Assembly (NCBI RefSeq): GCF_044377035.1
Contig: NZ_JBILJW010000003.1
Span: 124,001 to 188,000, forward strand
Direction: 5' to 3'
Length of the DNA: 64,000 nucleotides
Origin: Silanimonas sp044377035
Lineage (GTDB): Bacteria; Pseudomonadota; Gammaproteobacteria; Xanthomonadales; Xanthomonadaceae
This document shows positions 60,973 to 64,000 of the stretch, one piece after another; within the stretch, counting starts at the first letter, position 1, and the number at the start of each line of letters is the position of its first letter. A model generated the notes under the pieces. The model saw only the letters and a program-made list of their open reading frames with translations. It did not search any database and had not been told where the DNA came from. The position numbers and the translations under genes were made by a program.

Positions 60973-62574
60973 TCAGTCCACCGCCACCGAGGCGGCGTGT
61001 TCGCGCGTGGCCTCGAAGCGCACGTCCTTCGCGCGCTCCTGCGCCAACTGCAGGTTCACGCGCGAGGGCGCGAGGTAGACGAGATGGCCGGCGGCATCGA
61101 TGCCGAGGTTCATGGCGTTCTTCTCGCGGAAGGCCTCGAGCGTCTTGTCGTCCGGCGCATACACCCAGCGCGCCGTCTGCACCTGCACCGGCTCGAAGCT
61201 GGCATCCACGCCGTACTCGTCCTTCAGCCGGTAGGCCACCACGTCGAACTGCAGCATGCCCACCGCGCCGAGGATCAGGTCGTTGCTCATCAGCGGGCGG
61301 AAGAACTGCGTCGCGCCTTCTTCCGACAGCTGGGCGAGGCCCTTCTGCAGCTGCTTGAGCTTCAGCGGGTCGCGCAGTCGTGCGCGGCGGAACAGTTCGG
61401 GCGCGAAGTTCGGGATGCCGGTGAAGTTGATCGGCTCGCCTTCGCTGAAGCTGTCGCCGATCGAGATGGTGCCGTGGTTGTGGATGCCGATGACGTCGCC
61501 CGGCCAGGCCTCGGCGGCGATCTCGCGGTCCGAGGCCATGAAGGTCAGCGCGTTGGCGAGCTTGAGCTCCTTGCCGGTGCGCGGGTGGAACACCTTCATG
61601 CCGGCGGTGAAGTGGCCGGAGCAGATGCGCATGAAGGCCACGCGGTCGCGGTGCTGCGGGTCCATGTTGGCCTGGATCTTGAAGACGAAGCCGGTGAGCT
61701 TCTCTTCCTCCGGCGCGATGGCGCGGGTGGTGGTGGCGCGCGTCTTCGGCGAGGGCGCGTGCTCGACGAAGAAATCGAGCAGCAGCTGCACGCCGAAGTT
61801 GTTCACGGCCGAGCCGAAGAACACTGGCGTCTGCTTGCCCTGCTGGTACTTCTCGGCATCGAACGGGTTCGAGGCGCCCTGCACGAGCTCGAGCTCGTCG
61901 CGCAGCTCGGCCAGCGCCTGCGCGCCGAGGCGGCGCTCCAGCTCCGGGTCGTCGAGCTTGAGGATGGTCGAATCCTGACGGGTGAAGTTCTTGCCCGGCT
62001 CGAACAGATGCACTTCGTTGTCGACGAGGTGCACCACGCCCTTCAGGCGCTGGCCCATGCCGATCGGCCAGGTGATCGGCGCGCACTGGATGCCCAGTAC
62101 CGTCTCCACCTCGTCGAGCAGCTCGATGGGCTCCTTGCCCTCGCGGTCCAGCTTGTTGATGAACGTCATGATCGGCGTGTCGCGCATGCGGCACACCTCC
62201 ATCAGCTTGATCGTTCGCTCTTCGACGCCCTTGGCGCAGTCGATGACCATCAGCGCGGAGTCGACCGCGGTGAGCACGCGGTAGGTGTCCTCGCCGAAGT
62301 CGGCGTGGCCCGGCGTGTCGAGCAGGTTGACGATCTTGCCTTCGTACGGGAACTGCATCACCGACGAGGTGACCGAGATGCCGCGCTCTTTCTCGAGCGC
62401 CATCCAGTCGGAGGTGGCGTGGCGCGCGGCCTTGCGGCCCTTCACCGAGCCGGCCATCTGGATCGCACCGCCGAACAGCAGCAGTTTTTCCGTCAGCGTG
62501 GTCTTGCCGGCGTCGGGGTGGGAAATGATGGCGAAGGTGCGGCGACGCCGGGTTTCGGTGCTCTGCTGGGACAT
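60973..62574 (-). CDS. prfC: Peptide chain release factor 3
   Basis: GTPase that recycles RF1 and RF2 from the ribosome. The 533-residue product has ISHPDAGKTTLTEKLL (P-loop), the switch region RGISVTSSVMQFPY, DTPGHADF and INKLDREGKEP. Length and RF3-specific C-terminal domain (FFRPLMSNDLILGAVGMLQFDVVAYRL) are standard. The start at 62574 is the usual MSQQSTETRRRRTFAIISHPD. It has a consensus -10 box at 62628. Confidence 0.97.
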   Translation of the reverse strand: MSQQSTETRRRRTFAIISHPDAGKTTLTEKLLLFGGAIQMAGSVKGRKAARHATSDWMALEKERGISVTSSVMQFPYEGKIVNLLDTPGHADFGEDTYRVLTAVDSALMVIDCAKGVEERTIKLMEVCRMRDTPIMTFINKLDREGKEPIELLDEVETVLGIQCAPITWPIGMGQRLKGVVHLVDNEVHLFEPGKNFTRQDSTILKLDDPELERRLGAQALAELRDELELVQGASNPFDAEKYQQGKQTPVFFGSAVNNFGVQLLLDFFVEHAPSPKTRATTTRAIAPEEEKLTGFVFKIQANMDPQHRDRVAFMRICSGHFTAGMKVFHPRTGKELKLANALTFMASDREIAAEAWPGDVIGIHNHGTISIGDSFSEGEPINFTGIPNFAPELFRRARLRDPLKLKQLQKGLAQLSEEGATQFFRPLMSNDLILGAVGMLQFDVVAYRLKDEYGVDASFEPVQVQTARWVYAPDDKTLEAFREKNAMNLGIDAAGHLVYLAPSRVNLQLAQERAKDVRFEATREHAASVAVD

Positions 62575-62627
62575 GCGGGCCGCGCCGGGCTTTCAGCCGG
62601 CGGCTCGGGAGAACGGGAAGGGCCGCG

Positions 62628-62633
62628 ATTATA
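62628..62633 (-). promoter_or_regulatory. Consensus -10 box for prfC
   Basis: TATAAT on the minus strand, 53 bp before the prfC start codon. The matching -35 is poor; the region is GC-rich, so the hexamer stands out. Confidence 0.45.
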
Positions 62634-62675
62634 CGCCGGGCCTCCCGGCGCTCCGGGGGCGGGGCCCGACGGCGT

Positions 62676-63464
62676 TCAGGGCGTGGGGTCGAGCTCGCGG
62701 CCGTCCGGGCCGGCCATCCGGAACGGCAGGCTCAGCAGTTCGCGGCCATCGTTGGCCTGCACGCTGAAGTGCAGGTGCGGGGCGCTGCTCCATCCCACGC
62801 TGCCGACGGCGGCCAGGGCCTGGCCGGCCTGCACGCCGTCGCCGGGCTGCACGCGCGCGCTGCCGGTCGCGACGTGCGCGTACAGCCCCATCGAGCCGTC
62901 GGCATGCAGCACGCGCACGAGGTTCATGCGCTCCTTCAGGGCCTCGTCCGTGCCGCCCTCGGTGAAGGTGTCGACCACCTGCATCACCGTGCCCTCCCGT
63001 GCCGCGAGCACCGGCGTGCCTTGGGCGGCGGCGAAGTCGAGGGCGTGGAAGTTGGCCGCATCGCGGTGGCTGGCCCGGCCGCCGAAGCCCTGCGTCAGGC
63101 GCCAGGCGCTGCCGGCGGGCAGCGGGAAGGCATAGACGCCGCGTTGCCCCGGCGGCAGCAACTGTGGCGCGCCCGGCTGGGCCTCGAGCCGCAGGTCCGG
63201 CGCGCCCTCGCCGCCGAAACGGCCGATGGCGCGCGTTTCGCCGGCCTCGAGCGTGGCCTCGATGACCTCGCGGGGCCGCGCGCCGTCATGCACGCGCACG
63301 TGGATCGGACCGGCCAGGCGATTGCGGACCAGCGCCTGGCGCGTGCCATCGGCGCGACGTTCGACGGAGAGCTCGGCCATCGTGGGGCGGGTCGCAGGCT
63401 CGGCGGCCGGCAGCAGCGGAGCAGCCAGCAGGCCCAACAGGGCAAGCAGCCCCCGCCCGCGCAT
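62676..63464 (-). CDS. M23-family peptidase (LytM-type)
   Basis: A 262-residue secreted endopeptidase-like protein. Signal peptide (LLALLGLLAAPLLPAAE), a beta-rich N-terminal domain (about 25-115) and a C-terminal M23 domain (about 130-255). Zinc ligands are the H and D in NFHALDFAAAQGTPVLA and HLH in SSAPHLHFSVQ. The GLYAHV segment is also kept. All ligands are present, so it is probably active on peptidoglycan cross-links. The start at 63464 overlaps the preceding gene's stop by one base. Confidence 0.91.
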   Translation of the reverse strand: MRGRGLLALLGLLAAPLLPAAEPATRPTMAELSVERRADGTRQALVRNRLAGPIHVRVHDGARPREVIEATLEAGETRAIGRFGGEGAPDLRLEAQPGAPQLLPPGQRGVYAFPLPAGSAWRLTQGFGGRASHRDAANFHALDFAAAQGTPVLAAREGTVMQVVDTFTEGGTDEALKERMNLVRVLHADGSMGLYAHVATGSARVQPGDGVQAGQALAAVGSVGWSSAPHLHFSVQANDGRELLSLPFRMAGPDGRELDPTP

Positions 63465-64000
63465 CACTCGCAGCGTTCGCGCAGGCCGAGTGCCGAGGCG
63501 AGGTCGCGCCAGTCGAAAGCGCTCAGCGATTCGTCGCGATTCGAGGCATAGAACACGCCGGCCGGGAAGCGCGTGCTGGGCGCCTGCGACAGCCACACGC
63601 CGTCGGTCATGCCGGTGTTGCGCCCCGCGAAGCGGCCCTTCGCCTCCAGCGTCTGCCGGTCGTAGACATGGAACAGTGTGGCGTCGATGAACTGGTCGGC
63701 GGCGATCCAGTAGCCGCTGCCGTCCGGGCAGGCCCACAGGGTCACGCCCTCGGCCTGCGCCCCGAAGGCGCCGACGCCAATGTCGCGCCCCGCGTAGCCG
63801 CCATCGAAGCCGTAGACGCGGTAGCCGGTGCCGGTGGGCACGTCCTCTTCGGCCACCAGCAGGCGGTTGTTCGCGACGTCGCCAGCGATCGACTCGACCA
63901 CGCGCAGCGCGCCCGCCTCGGAGGTGTCGCCGGAGGCGCCGTCGAAGCGGGCGGACACGGCGTCACCATCGATCAGCACGCTGAAGCGCTTGATCCGCGC
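63464..64000 (-). CDS. Phytase-like beta-propeller protein (5' end outside window)
   Basis: C-terminal part (about 178 residues) of a 3-phytase-type beta propeller. The frame is open to the window edge, so the N-terminus is missing; a GTG at 63979 is internal. Repeated blades include RLLVAEEDVPTGTGYRVYG, WIAADQFIDATLFHVYD and MTDGVWLSQAPSTRFPAGVFYASN. These proteins are usually secreted and calcium-dependent. Adjacent to the M23 peptidase. Confidence 0.8.
   Translation of the reverse strand, partial: ARIKRFSVLIDGDAVSARFDGASGDTSEAGALRVVESIAGDVANNRLLVAEEDVPTGTGYRVYGFDGGYAGRDIGVGAFGAQAEGVTLWACPDGSGYWIAADQFIDATLFHVYDRQTLEAKGRFAGRNTGMTDGVWLSQAPSTRFPAGVFYASNRDESLSAFDWRDLASALGLRERCE

Overview
The window is a gene-dense, GC-rich stretch of chromosome with mostly short intergenic gaps and many start/stop overlaps. 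Gene content points to a gammaproteobacterium of the Xanthomonadales/Lysobacterales type. The evidence for this is lipB-lipA, a three-subunit NAD(P) transhydrogenase, petABC followed by sspA-sspB, a miaB-phoH-ybeY-corC cluster, SufT, DUF1631, DUF3301 and an ABC permease fused to an M1 peptidase. Placement is inferred from content and order only. No tRNA, rRNA, CRISPR array, insertion sequence or prophage was seen.

Layout. 1-4.7 kb: lipoate synthesis (lipB partial, lipA), a tail-specific protease and an EamA permease. 4.7-9.4 kb: an ABC ATPase plus a 1198-residue ABC-2 permease/M1 peptidase fusion. 9.4-10.6 kb: a WYL-type regulator divergent from a small monooxygenase-like gene, with three TGGCATG boxes between them. 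10.7-15.2 kb: a MacAB-like efflux operon on the minus strand whose permease part has much lower GC than the rest. 15.3-25.8 kb: antiporter, dxs, an HNH nuclease, pip, a Nudix hydrolase, a flap-type exonuclease, a nitroreductase and a DUF1631 protein. 25.8-30.7 kb: pntAA, pntAB and pntB, with a four-gene antisense sigma-factor cluster between pntAA and pntAB. 31-38.6 kb: sufT, then a minus-strand run miaB-phoH-HAD-ybeY-corC-DUF4105(Lnb-like)-corA. 38.6-43.6 kb: lytic transglycosylase, petABC, sspAB. 43.6-52.8 kb: DUF3301, a double-FHA protein, nadC, Trm112-like, purEK, rsmE, bioA and an overlapping nudE-cysQ-mazG-HAD chain. 52.8-59.5 kb: Mpo1-like protein, TetR/SDR/MATE locus, an OmpR-type two-component system and an isoaspartyl peptidase. 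59.5-60.0 kb: a non-coding, highly structured repeat region. 60-64 kb: a MEST-like hydrolase, prfC, an M23 peptidase and a partial phytase-like gene.

Functionally this is mostly core metabolism: lipoate, isoprenoid, NAD, purine and biotin synthesis, the bc1 complex, tRNA and rRNA modification, translation rescue and release, and nucleotide-pool cleaning. Regulated transport modules are set among these genes. The most interesting points are an Lnb-like (DUF4105) protein where lnt usually sits, a near-identical TGAC-N4-GTCA palindrome ahead of two separate ABC operons, the mosaic efflux operon, the split pnt locus, the inverted-repeat region at 59.5-60 kb, and a bacterial homologue of the animal MEST protein. 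I did not find a convincing, wholly new multi-gene system.
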